Below the pieces are notes generated by a model that saw only the letters and a list, made by a program, of their open reading frames with translations, was not told the DNA's origin and made no database searches. DNA of 64,000 bases, taken from the NCBI RefSeq assembly GCF_017876315.1, contig NZ_JAGINU010000001.1:5270001-5334000 (forward strand), read 5' to 3'. Origin of the DNA: Pseudonocardia parietis (lineage in GTDB: Bacteria; Actinomycetota; Actinomycetes; Mycobacteriales; Pseudonocardiaceae). Shown one piece after another: positions 8,414-16,851 of the stretch. The translations under genes and the position numbers were made by a program. Position 1 is the first letter of the stretch. Each line of letters begins with the position of its first letter.

Positions 8414-9238
8414 TCATCGTGCCGCGCGGGGCGGGGTACGGCGAGCGTCGCGCGCGTCACGCGGGTCCAGCCAGGTGATCGCGGCCTGCCGGCCGCAGCG
8501 ACCCTCACGGCGGTGGCTGTACAGGTCGGGGTCCTCGATGGTGCAGCGCGGGTCGGTGCCGACCCTGGTGACGCCGAGGTCGGCGAGCCGGCGGGTCAGC
8601 CCGGCCCGCAGGTCGAGTCCCGCGGTCCCGGTGCGGGTGGTCGACGCGCTGCCCGGCAGGGCCGCCTCGACCTCGTCCCGCATCGCGGCGGGCACCTCGT
8701 AGCAGCTCCCGCAGACGGCGGGGCCGAGGAGGACCTCGAGCCGCTCGGTGGTGGCGCCGAGCGCCGTCATCTGCTCGACCACCGCGTCGAGCACACCCGA
8801 CGCGGCACCGGACCGACCGGCGTGCGCGGCCCCGACGACACCGGCGCGGGCGTCGCCGAGCAGCACCGGCACGCAGTCCGCGGCCAGCACGGCGATGCCG
8901 AGCAGCGGCACGTCGGTCACGACGGCGTCGACGTCCGGGATGTCCGGGGCCACCCCGCCGGAGCCGGGCCGGGCACGGGGTGGCTCGCGGAGCACCGCGA
9001 CGTCACGGCCGTGCACCTGCCGGAGGAACACCAGCCCGGACAGGCCGAGCTCGCGAACCACCCTGGCCCGGTTCCCGGCGACGTCCGCGGGGTCGTCGCC
9101 GACGCCGAGGGAGAGGTTGAACCGGGCGAACGGGCCGCTGGACCGGCCGCCCGCCCGGGTGGTCATGACCCTGCGGACGCGCAGGCCCGACGGTGTCGGA
9201 TCGACCGGTACGGCGGGCGGCGTCGGATCGACCGGCAC
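8414..9238 (-). CDS. pgeF: PgeF/YfiH multicopper polyphenol oxidase-like (laccase) domain protein
   Basis: Family members act on purine nucleosides in vitro and correct peptidoglycan precursors that carry the wrong amino acid at position one in E. coli. The 274 residues contain the three metal-site residues expected: H76 (RQVHGRDV), C122 (AADCVPVLLGD) and H139 (AAHAGRSG). The tail EGRCGRQAAITWL is also typical. The first 20 residues hold a short duplicated stretch (PVDPTP twice), so the true start could be later. It begins 5 bp after ftsZ. Confidence 0.9.
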   Translation of the reverse strand: MPVDPTPPAVPVDPTPSGLRVRRVMTTRAGGRSSGPFARFNLSLGVGDDPADVAGNRARVVRELGLSGLVFLRQVHGRDVAVLREPPRARPGSGGVAPDIPDVDAVVTDVPLLGIAVLAADCVPVLLGDARAGVVGAAHAGRSGAASGVLDAVVEQMTALGATTERLEVLLGPAVCGSCYEVPAAMRDEVEAALPGSASTTRTGTAGLDLRAGLTRRLADLGVTRVGTDPRCTIEDPDLYSHRREGRCGRQAAITWLDPRDARDARRTPPRAAR

Positions 9239-9243
9239 CGCGG

Positions 9244-10644
9244 TCAGCGCCGCATGAACGGCGGGACGTCCACCTCGTCCTCGACCTGCTCCTGGGCGGG
9301 GCGGGCCGGCGCCGACGGGGTGTGGCCGCCGTGCGTCGCCGCGCCCGGGCCGGCCGCTGCGTCGGGCCCCGGGGCTGCGGGGGCGTCGGAGCGGATGTCC
9401 GGCTGGCGCGGCGCGGGTGCGGCCTGCTGGGCCGGGGGCAGCGTGCCCGTCCGCTCCGGGGCGGGCGGAACCGAGGTGGGCAGGTTCGGCGTGGTCTGCG
9501 CGCTCGCCTGGTCGCGTGCACCGGAACCGTACGCGGTGCCGCCGCCCTGGACCGGCGCCTGCGCCTGCGGGTTCTGCGGCGCGGGCTGGGTCTGCTGGAC
9601 GGGCGCCTGCTGCTGGGCCTGCTGCTGCTGCGCCGGCTCGGCCGGCTTCTGGGTGCCCTGGCGGAAGACCGCCGGCTCCAGCTTCTTGTGGGTCGGCGTG
9701 CCGCCCTCGAAGCCGGCTGCTATCACGGTGACGCGCACCTCGTCGCCGAGCGAGTCGTCGATCACCGTCCCGAAGATGATGTTCGCCTCGGGGTGGGCGG
9801 CCTCCTGGACCAGCGACGCCGCCTCGTGGATCTCGAACAGGCCGAGGTCCGAGCCGCCCGCGATGGAGAGCAGTACTCCCTGGGCCCCGTCCATCGAGGC
9901 CTCGAGCAAGGGCGAGTTGATCGCCTTCTCGGCGGCCTGCACGGCGCGTCCCTCACCGCGGGAAGACCCTATTCCCATCAGGGCCGACCCCGCTCCGGAC
10001 ATCACCGACTTGACATCGGCGAAGTCCAGGTTGATCAGGCCCGGGGTGGTGATCAGGTTGGTGATGCCCTGGACGCCGGAGAGCAGCACCTCGTCGGCGG
10101 AGCGGAAGGCGTCCATCAGGGAGACGCCCACGTCGCCGAGCTGCAGCAGCCGGTCGTTCGGGATGACGATCAGGGTGTCGCACTCGTTGCGCAGCTGCTG
10201 GATGCCCTCTTCGGCCTGGCCGGCGCGGCGCCGGCCCTCGAAGGTGAACGGGCGGGTGACGACGCCGATGGTCAGCGCGCCGAGCTTGCGGGCGATCGCC
10301 GCGACGACCGGCGCTCCGCCGGTGCCGGTGCCGCCGCCCTCGCCCGCGGTCACGAAGACCATGTCGGCCCCCTTGAGGACCTCCTCGATCTCCTCGGCGT
10401 GGTCCTCGGCGGCCTTGCCGCCGACCTCCGGGTTCGCACCGGCGCCGAGCCCACGGGTGAGCTCGCGGCCGATGTCCAGCTTGACGTCGGCGTCCGACAT
10501 CAGGAGGGCCTGGGCGTCGGTGTTCACCGCGATGAACTCGACGCCCTTGAGGCCGACCTCGATCATGCGGTTGACGGCGTTCACGCCGCCGCCACCGATG
10601 CCGACGACCTTGATCACGGCCAGGTAGTTGTGCGGGGGCGTCAT
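9244..10644 (-). CDS. ftsZ: cell division GTPase FtsZ
   Basis: Tubulin-like GTPase that forms the Z ring. It has 466 residues. The N-terminus has KVVGIGGGGVNAVNRM, the tubulin signature GGGTGTG is at about 103-109, and the GTPase and T7 regions follow to about 315. A 130-residue linker rich in Gln, Pro and Ala ends in the conserved C-terminal peptide DVPPFMRR (459-466), which binds SepF and FtsW in this group. The ATG at 10644 was chosen because GGAAGG lies upstream and MTPPHNYLAVIKVVG matches other actinobacterial FtsZ; the in-frame sequence back to 10704 does not. Confidence 0.98.
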   Translation of the reverse strand: MTPPHNYLAVIKVVGIGGGGVNAVNRMIEVGLKGVEFIAVNTDAQALLMSDADVKLDIGRELTRGLGAGANPEVGGKAAEDHAEEIEEVLKGADMVFVTAGEGGGTGTGGAPVVAAIARKLGALTIGVVTRPFTFEGRRRAGQAEEGIQQLRNECDTLIVIPNDRLLQLGDVGVSLMDAFRSADEVLLSGVQGITNLITTPGLINLDFADVKSVMSGAGSALMGIGSSRGEGRAVQAAEKAINSPLLEASMDGAQGVLLSIAGGSDLGLFEIHEAASLVQEAAHPEANIIFGTVIDDSLGDEVRVTVIAAGFEGGTPTHKKLEPAVFRQGTQKPAEPAQQQQAQQQAPVQQTQPAPQNPQAQAPVQGGGTAYGSGARDQASAQTTPNLPTSVPPAPERTGTLPPAQQAAPAPRQPDIRSDAPAAPGPDAAAGPGAATHGGHTPSAPARPAQEQVEDEVDVPPFMRR

Positions 10645-10970
10645 GCGCGGCACCTTCCAGTCGCTCGGGGGTCCGGTCCAGCTCCGGGTGCCCCGGGCCT
10701 TCACGGTGGAACGCTAAGTCGCTCACCTGCCCGGGTCCAGCAGGCGCGCCGCGCGCCGACAACACCCCGCCCGGGTGGTACATGGTTCCCGGTCACGTGA
10801 AACGCGCACCGTGGCCGGGTCGTCACGCTACGCCGACAGGTCCCAGGGCCGGGCCGGGGGCGGCGGGCCGGTTGGGCCGCACGGCGCCGGTGCCGGGGCT
10901 CCGGCCGGGTGAGCCGTAACCGCCGTCCGGGTGGGGCGCGACGCTCGATGGTGGTGCGCGGGCGGGAGCG
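10645..10970 (-). promoter_or_regulatory. ftsQ-ftsZ intergenic region, probable ftsZ promoter zone
   Basis: A 326-bp gap in an otherwise tight cluster. No coding frame is convincing here. It holds a CACGTG palindrome near 10796 and GC-rich inverted repeats around 10740-10760. By analogy with Streptomyces, where several ftsZ promoters lie in this gap, dedicated ftsZ promoters are likely, but I cannot point to a clear pair of -35 and -10 boxes. Confidence 0.4.
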
Positions 10971-11966
10971 TCACCGGGCGCGGACGGTGACCAGGGCGGG
11001 ACTCGACACGTCGTAGACGGCGCCCTCCCGGCTGAGCAGCGGTTCCAGGACCGCGGCGCGCTGCGGGGTGGCGGCGGTGTCGGCCCAGGGCCCCCACAGC
11101 ACCCGGCGGTCGTCGGTCAGACCCAGCTCGAAGGTGCTGCCGCCCTCGCCGAGCGACAACGTCTGCACCTGCTCACGGACCGGCTCCGGCAGCGCCTGCA
11201 GCACGGCGACGGCGGCGAGCGTGGCCGGGTCGTCCGGGGCGACGGTCGGCAGCTGCAGCCGGGGCAGCCGGACGTCCGGCGGCGCGGCGCGGTAGGCGAA
11301 CCCGCTCACGTCGATGAGCTGGAGCCCCTCGGGCGTCTCGGCCAGCGCGGCGGGGGTGCGTTCGGTGATCGCGACCGACAGCGTGTCCGGCCAGGACCGC
11401 CCGACGTCGACCGCGGCCACGCCGGGGATCGCGGAGACGCGGGCGGTGACCGCGCCGGTGTCGACGGCGGCCAGCGGGATGCCCAGGTCGACGGCGACGG
11501 CGTCCTCGACGTCCTGGACGGGGATCTGCCGGGTGCCGGTGACCGCGACCGACGCGACGCCCGGACCGTACTGGGCCAGCGCCCACCAGCCGGCGGCCGA
11601 GAGCCCGATCAGCATGACGACGACGGCCGTGAGCAGTGCGAACGCGCGCCGGCGCCGGTAACGCGGGTCCCGGGTGCGGTTCTGCTCGGCGGTTCGTGCG
11701 GCGGCGCGCTCGCGGACGGCGACCGCAACGGTGTCCCGCCGGCCGGTGCGCCGGCGCCGGCTCGTCGGCTCGGACCCCTCCGACCGCTCCGACCGCTCGG
11801 CTGCCCGGCTCTCCCGGATCCGGCGGGCGCGCTCGGCGGCGCGCCGCTCCTGGTCGGGGGTGCGACGGGCGCCCCCGGCCGGGCCGTCGCCGTCGCCGTC
11901 GTCGCTGCCCATCGAGCCCCCGTCCGTGTCCTGGGCCGGGCGCGGTGCCGCGCCCGGGCCCGTCAT
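10971..11966 (-). CDS. ftsQ: divisome protein FtsQ (POTRA domain)
   Basis: Single-span membrane protein that links FtsL/FtsB-type proteins with septal wall synthesis. The 331 residues divide into a charged cytoplasmic tail of about 105 residues (long for the family, rich in Arg, Glu and Ser), one membrane helix (about 109-130), a POTRA domain (about 135-205: VAVTGTRQIPVQDVEDAV) and the extracytoplasmic FtsQ domain. GGGAG lies just ahead of the ATG. It starts 7 bp after murC. Confidence 0.94.
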   Translation of the reverse strand: MTGPGAAPRPAQDTDGGSMGSDDGDGDGPAGGARRTPDQERRAAERARRIRESRAAERSERSEGSEPTSRRRRTGRRDTVAVAVRERAAARTAEQNRTRDPRYRRRRAFALLTAVVVMLIGLSAAGWWALAQYGPGVASVAVTGTRQIPVQDVEDAVAVDLGIPLAAVDTGAVTARVSAIPGVAAVDVGRSWPDTLSVAITERTPAALAETPEGLQLIDVSGFAYRAAPPDVRLPRLQLPTVAPDDPATLAAVAVLQALPEPVREQVQTLSLGEGGSTFELGLTDDRRVLWGPWADTAATPQRAAVLEPLLSREGAVYDVSSPALVTVRAR

Positions 11967-11973
11967 CTCCCGT

Positions 11974-13392
11974 TCAGTCCCCGCCGCCGGCCAGCTCGCG
12001 CAGGATCTCCGGGCCGAGCACGGTGACGTCCCCGGCTCCCATGGTGATCACCGTGTCGCCCTCGACGGCGAGCGCCGCGATCGCCGCGGGGGTCCGCTCC
12101 CAGGACGGTGCGCGGTGCACCCGCTCGGCAGGCAGCCGTACCTCGTCGGTGATCAGCGCCGGTCCGACACCGGGCTCGGGGTCCTCCCGGGCACCGTAGA
12201 CGTCGAGCACCATCACCTCGTCCGCGAGCGACAGCGACGCGCCGAACTCGCGCGCGAACAGTCGTGTCCGCGAGTAGAGGTGGGGCTGGAAGGCGACCAG
12301 CACCCGTCCGCGCCTGCCGTGCGCGACCGGCGCGGCCTCGCGGGCGGCGCGCAGCGTGGCGGCGACCTCGGTGGGGTGGTGGGCGTAGTCGTCGTAGACG
12401 GACACGCCGCGGACCCGGCCCTTGAACTCGTAGCGGCGCTGCACGCCGCCGAACCCGGCGAGGCCGTCGAGCAGCGTGGCCGGGTCCTGGTCGACGGCGA
12501 CCCCGGCGAGGAACGCTCCGAGCGCGTTGAGCGCCATGTGCTCCCCCGGCACCGACAGGACCAGCTCGTGCTCGGCGCCGGCCCGGCGGAACGTGGCGCG
12601 GGAGCCGGTGCCGTCCGGGGCGAAGTCGAGCAGGCGGGCGTCGCGCGGGCCGATGGCGGTGCGGCCGTAGCGCAGCACGGTGATCCCGGCCCGCTCGGCA
12701 TGCACGGCGACGGCCTCGGAGCCCGGGTCGTCGGCGCAGGTGATGAGGGTGGCACCGGGGACGAGCCGGTCCAGGAAGCGTTCGAAGACGGCGCGGTAGG
12801 TCGCCTCGTCGCCGTGGTGGTCGAGGTGGTCGGGCTCGACGTTGGTGACGACCGCGACCGACGGGGCGAACGCGGTGAAGGAGCCGTCGCTCTCGTCGGC
12901 CTCGACGACGAACACGTCCCCGGAGCCGTGGTGTGCCCCGCTGCCCGACACCGACAGGTCCCCGCCGATGGCGAACGACGGGTCGGCGCCGGCGTGCTGC
13001 AGGGCGACGGTGATCATCGAGGTCGTCGACGTCTTGCCGTGCGTCCCGGCGACGGCGATCAGCCGGCGTCCCTCGGTGAGGGCCGCGAGCGCGACCGCCC
13101 GGTGGACGACGGCGAGTCCGCGCGCCCGGGCCTGGGCGAGCTCCGGGTTGGTCTCCCGGATCGCGGTGGACACGACGACGGTCGGCGGGTCCTCCCCCGC
13201 GGCCTGCAGGTGCTCGGCGTCGTGCCCGATCTCGATGCGGGCACCGAGCGCGCGCAGCGCGGTGACGGTGCGGGACTCGCGGGCGTCGGAGCCGGAGACG
13301 GTGACGCCGCGGGCCAGCAGGATCCGCGCGATGCCGCTCATCCCGGCACCGCCGATCCCGATCAGGTGCACATGCGTGCCGAGACCGTTCAC
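11974..13392 (-). CDS. murC: UDP-N-acetylmuramate--L-alanine ligase MurC
   Basis: Adds the first amino acid to UDP-MurNAc with ATP. The 472-residue protein has the N-terminal nucleotide fold (HLIGIGGAGMSGIA), the Mur ligase P-loop GTHGKTS (116-122), the central acidic and His motifs (VVEADESDGSF, NVEPDHLDHHG) and the C-terminal domain with YDDYAHHPTEV. The GTG start overlaps the murG stop by 4 bp (GTGA), so translation is probably coupled. Confidence 0.97.
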   Translation of the reverse strand: MNGLGTHVHLIGIGGAGMSGIARILLARGVTVSGSDARESRTVTALRALGARIEIGHDAEHLQAAGEDPPTVVVSTAIRETNPELAQARARGLAVVHRAVALAALTEGRRLIAVAGTHGKTSTTSMITVALQHAGADPSFAIGGDLSVSGSGAHHGSGDVFVVEADESDGSFTAFAPSVAVVTNVEPDHLDHHGDEATYRAVFERFLDRLVPGATLITCADDPGSEAVAVHAERAGITVLRYGRTAIGPRDARLLDFAPDGTGSRATFRRAGAEHELVLSVPGEHMALNALGAFLAGVAVDQDPATLLDGLAGFGGVQRRYEFKGRVRGVSVYDDYAHHPTEVAATLRAAREAAPVAHGRRGRVLVAFQPHLYSRTRLFAREFGASLSLADEVMVLDVYGAREDPEPGVGPALITDEVRLPAERVHRAPSWERTPAAIAALAVEGDTVITMGAGDVTVLGPEILRELAGGGD

Positions 13393-16300
13393 CGCCCGGC
13401 CACCTCCATCACGATCCGGGCCAGCTTCTCGTCGGCCTCGCCGTGCCCGGCCGCCTTCGCCCGGCGGCCCATCGCGAGCGCCAGGTCCGGGTCGGTGAGC
13501 ATCGGGATCAGCTCGTCGATCGCGCGTTCGCCGTTCATGTCCTCGTCCTGTACGAGCTTGCCGCCGCCGGCCTGCACGACGGGGCGGGCGTTGAGCGCCT
13601 GCTCCCCGTTGCCGTGCGGCAACGGGACGTAGACGGCGGGCAGCCCGACCGCGGTCAGCTCGGCGACGGTGGTCATCCCGGACCGGGCCAGTACGACGTC
13701 GGACGCCGCGTAGGCCAGGTCCATCCGGTCGATGTAGGGCATCGGGAAGTAGCCGGGCCGCGGATCGGCCGGGGTGCCGTCGCGCCCGTAGGCGTGCAGC
13801 ACCGAGATCCCGCGCCCGGTGAAGGCGGGCAGGGACTCGGCCACGGCCTCGTTCAGCGTGCGGGAGCCCTGGGAGCCGCCGAAGACCAGCAGCACCGGCC
13901 CGTGCGGCGGCAGGTTGAAGTACGTCCGGGCCTCCGGGCGCAGCGCGGCCCGATCCAGGGTGGTGATCGTGCGGCGCAGCGGCATCCCGACGACCTCCTC
14001 GTTCGCGAGCCCGGTACCCGGTACCGCGGTGGCCACGGCCGCGGCGAACCGCGCCCCGACCTTGTTGGCCAGGCCGGCGCGGGCGTTCGCCTCGTGGACG
14101 ACGATCGGCACCCGGCCGCGGGCGCCGAGGTAGGCGGGCAGCGAGACGAACCCGCCGAACCCGACGACGACGTCCGCCTCCACCGACTCGAGCACCTCGC
14201 GGACCCGCCGGACGGCGCCGAGGACGTTCCCGGGCAGCTTCAGCAGGTCGGCGCTGGGCTTACGGGGCAGCGGCACCGGCGGGATCAGCTCGAGCTGGTA
14301 GCCGCGGGCCGGGATCAGCTGAGTGTCCAGACCCTTCTCGGTGCCGAGCGCGGTGACCCGGGCGCCCGGGACGAGCCGGCGGATCGCGTCGGCGACGGCG
14401 AGGGCCGGCTCGATGTGCCCGGCCGATCCGCCGCCGGCGACGACGACGGACAGCGCGCCCGGCGCGGAAGCCGGAGCCTGCTCACCCGCCGGACGGGTGA
14501 CGGCCGGGGGGAAGGCGCGGGTGCCGTCCTGGTCGGGAGCGCCGGGCACACCCGGGCCTCCGGGCGCTCCGGGTCCACCCGGCGCACCCGGGCCGCCGGG
14601 CGCCCCGGGCATGCCGGGTCCGCCGGGCATGCCCGGTCCGCCAGGCATGCCGGGTCCGCCGGGGACACCCGGTCCTCCTGGGCCGGCCAAGTTCGCGGGG
14701 CCGTTCGGTCCCCACTGGCCGGGCCTCTGCTGCTGCGGGCCCGGGCGGCCGGGGTGACCGATCTGGCCCTGCTGGCCCTGCTGGCCCTGCTGGCCCTGCT
14801 GGCCCTGCTGGCCCTGGAAGGGTGGCCGACCACCGAACGGGGCCTGCGCACCGGGGTGGGGTGGCTGCGGACCGGTCGGGTCGGGAGTTCCCGGCTGCCC
14901 CGTGGGGCCGGGTTGTTGTGCGGACTGCGGCGGCCCTGCCCACGCCTGATCGGGCCGGGGCCGGTTCGGCTGCTGGCCCTGCTGTCCCGGTCGGCCCGGC
15001 TGGCCCGGCTGCTGCTGACCCGCCGGCTGCTGGCCCGGCTGTTGCTGCGGGCCCGGCTGCGGCTGGCCAGGCTGCTGCTGGCCCGGGCCGGCCTGCGCTC
15101 GACCGGCCTGAGGCCGGCCCGGCTGCGGTTGCGCTACCTGCTGCTGTCCCGGCTGCGGCTGACCGGACGGCGCACCGCCCGGCTGCGCAGACGCCATCGG
15201 CCCGGGCTGTGCGAACTGGTGGGCCTCGTCCGGGGAGGTCCGGTTCGGCCCGCCGACAGGCGCCTGGGCTCCGCTCGAGGCGATGTCACCGGGCCGTCCG
15301 CCGGGCGCGGGCGGACCACCGTGTGCCCCGGGCACCGGACCGGAGCCGGGTCGCGGTCCGGTCGTGGGGAGCGCGGCGGTGGCACCGGCCGGGCCGCCCT
15401 GTCCCGGGCTGCCCTGTGCCGCACCCTGCGGGCCGGTCGCCGAGACGCCGCCACGCTGCTGCGCTCCGGCGGACCACGGGTCGGTGAACAAATCGGAGGC
15501 CTCGCCGGGAGTCCGCGGCGCGGTGCCCGGAGCGTCCGGCTGCCGCTCGACCGCGGACTGCGAACCGGTCCCGGATGCGTCGGCGCTGGTGGTACGCGGG
15601 CCGATCGCCGCCGCGCTCCGCGGCTGCTGTGCAGCGCCGGCCTGCGGCCCGGGCGCCGACGGTTCCGCGGCGGCGCCACGGTCCGGACCTCCGGAGCCAC
15701 CACCGCGGGCCGAGGCACCGTTCGCCGGGCTGCCGTTCGCAGGCGCACCGTTCGCCGCGTCACCGTTCGCGGGCGTGCCGTTCGCCGGCACACCGTTCAC
15801 CGGCCCGCCATTCGCCGAGCCACCATTCCCAGGCCAACCGTCCGCCGGGCCGCCATTCGCAGGCCCACCGTTCGCCGCGCCACCGTTCGCAGGCCCACCG
15901 TTCACAGGGCCACCGTTCGCAGGCCCAGGGTTCGCGCCACCGAGCGCCGGGCCACCGTTCCCCGGCCCTTGCGCACCGTGCGGCCCGGACCCCACCGCTC
16001 CCGGGTTCCGCGGACCGGAAGGCGTGAACAGCCCGCCCGGAGGCATGGCGCCCGGAGGCATCGGGCCGGACGGCTGAGCAGGACGGGACGACGGCACACC
16101 CGGCGGAACCCCCGGGCCACCGGGCCGCGACGCCGGACCGTCCCCCGGCCCGCGGTGGTCGTCGTCGCGGGCGGCGCCGGCCCGGGTGACACCGTTGCGG
16201 CCGGTCCCGTTGATCCCGCCGCCGTTGCGTCCGGCACCGTCATGCCCGGCACCGTCATGCCCGGCGCTGTCATGCCCGGCGCTGTCATGCTCGGCACCGT

Positions 16301-16790
16301 CGCGTCCGGCCCCGTTGCGACCGGCACCGTTGCGACCGGCACCGTTGCGCCCAGGACCGTTGAGACCGGCACCGTTGCTCCCACCCCGCGGATCGTCGCC
16401 CGCCACGGGAGATGCCCCCGGCCGGCCACCGCGCGCGTGCGGATCCCATCCCGTACCGGGCAGGCGCTGCGGTCCACGCGGCCCGCGCTCCTCCCCCGCC
16501 TGGGATCCAGCGGACGCGTCCGGGGCGACATCGGGGCCGCCGGGCACGTCACCGGGGACCTCCAGCCGCTCGGTGGCCGGGGCGTCCGGCGCAGGCCGGC
16601 CCGGCCACGACCCGGGAGCGGCCTCGTCGGCCGGGGTACCGAACACGACGCCGTCCGGCTCGACCGCGGGCCGGCTCTCCGCCGGACGTCCCATCGTCGG
16701 TCGCCCGCCGGTCGCGCCCGGCTGGGCCGCACGGTCGTCGCGGCCCGTGCCGCCGTCCCCCGTGCCGCCGGTCTGATCCGTGCCCGTCAC
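13389..16790 (-). CDS. murG: MurG glycosyltransferase with a very long repetitive N-terminal extension
   Basis: MurG adds GlcNAc to lipid I to make lipid II at the inner face of the membrane. The catalytic part is ordinary: about residues 780-1133, with the GGGSAGHIEPALAVAD loop, VVGFGGFVSLPAYLGA, IVVHEANARAGLANK, VFGGSQGSRTLNE and the PLPHGNGEQ region. Ahead of it are about 780 residues unknown in ordinary MurG, which is near 360 residues in total. This part holds Gly/Asn repeats (about 137-200 and 277-360), Gln/Pro-rich sequence (about 537-610), six perfect QGQ units (about 659-676) and collagen-like Gly-X-Y runs (about 700-750). The frame is open throughout, and no good internal start lies near the catalytic domain. 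The GTG at 16790 has GAGGGG upstream and leaves the usual short gap to ftsW. Translation of the whole extension is inferred, not shown. Confidence 0.85.
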   Translation of the reverse strand: MTGTDQTGGTGDGGTGRDDRAAQPGATGGRPTMGRPAESRPAVEPDGVVFGTPADEAAPGSWPGRPAPDAPATERLEVPGDVPGGPDVAPDASAGSQAGEERGPRGPQRLPGTGWDPHARGGRPGASPVAGDDPRGGSNGAGLNGPGRNGAGRNGAGRNGAGRDGAEHDSAGHDSAGHDGAGHDGAGRNGGGINGTGRNGVTRAGAARDDDHRGPGDGPASRPGGPGVPPGVPSSRPAQPSGPMPPGAMPPGGLFTPSGPRNPGAVGSGPHGAQGPGNGGPALGGANPGPANGGPVNGGPANGGAANGGPANGGPADGWPGNGGSANGGPVNGVPANGTPANGDAANGAPANGSPANGASARGGGSGGPDRGAAAEPSAPGPQAGAAQQPRSAAAIGPRTTSADASGTGSQSAVERQPDAPGTAPRTPGEASDLFTDPWSAGAQQRGGVSATGPQGAAQGSPGQGGPAGATAALPTTGPRPGSGPVPGAHGGPPAPGGRPGDIASSGAQAPVGGPNRTSPDEAHQFAQPGPMASAQPGGAPSGQPQPGQQQVAQPQPGRPQAGRAQAGPGQQQPGQPQPGPQQQPGQQPAGQQQPGQPGRPGQQGQQPNRPRPDQAWAGPPQSAQQPGPTGQPGTPDPTGPQPPHPGAQAPFGGRPPFQGQQGQQGQQGQQGQQGQIGHPGRPGPQQQRPGQWGPNGPANLAGPGGPGVPGGPGMPGGPGMPGGPGMPGAPGGPGAPGGPGAPGGPGVPGAPDQDGTRAFPPAVTRPAGEQAPASAPGALSVVVAGGGSAGHIEPALAVADAIRRLVPGARVTALGTEKGLDTQLIPARGYQLELIPPVPLPRKPSADLLKLPGNVLGAVRRVREVLESVEADVVVGFGGFVSLPAYLGARGRVPIVVHEANARAGLANKVGARFAAAVATAVPGTGLANEEVVGMPLRRTITTLDRAALRPEARTYFNLPPHGPVLLVFGGSQGSRTLNEAVAESLPAFTGRGISVLHAYGRDGTPADPRPGYFPMPYIDRMDLAYAASDVVLARSGMTTVAELTAVGLPAVYVPLPHGNGEQALNARPVVQAGGGKLVQDEDMNGERAIDELIPMLTDPDLALAMGRRAKAAGHGEADEKLARIVMEVAGR
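14544..16383 (-). repeat. repeat arrays inside the murG extension
   Basis: Several arrays lie in one frame. At about 16190-16383 a 15-bp period encodes units like NGAGR. At about 15690-15960 a 15-bp period encodes units like NGGPA. At 14763-14816 six perfect 9-bp copies (CTGGCCCTG on the plus strand) encode QGQ. At about 14544-14690 an 18-bp period encodes Gly-X-Y triplets such as GGPGMP. All periods are multiples of 3, so copy-number changes would keep the frame. Confidence 0.9.
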
Positions 16791-16851
16791 GCTCTCGTGC
16801 CCCTCGCGTCGTCCGACTTCGTCCGGTCCCCTGCGGGGATCTCTCAGGTCC

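Noticed and set aside
7778..10627. Open frame of 949 codons on the plus strand
   Set aside because: Antisense to yggS, pgeF and ftsZ.
9244..13392. An ftsA gene hidden in the division cluster
   Set aside because: No actin-like motifs in any frame between murC and ftsZ; the lineage lacks ftsA and uses SepF.
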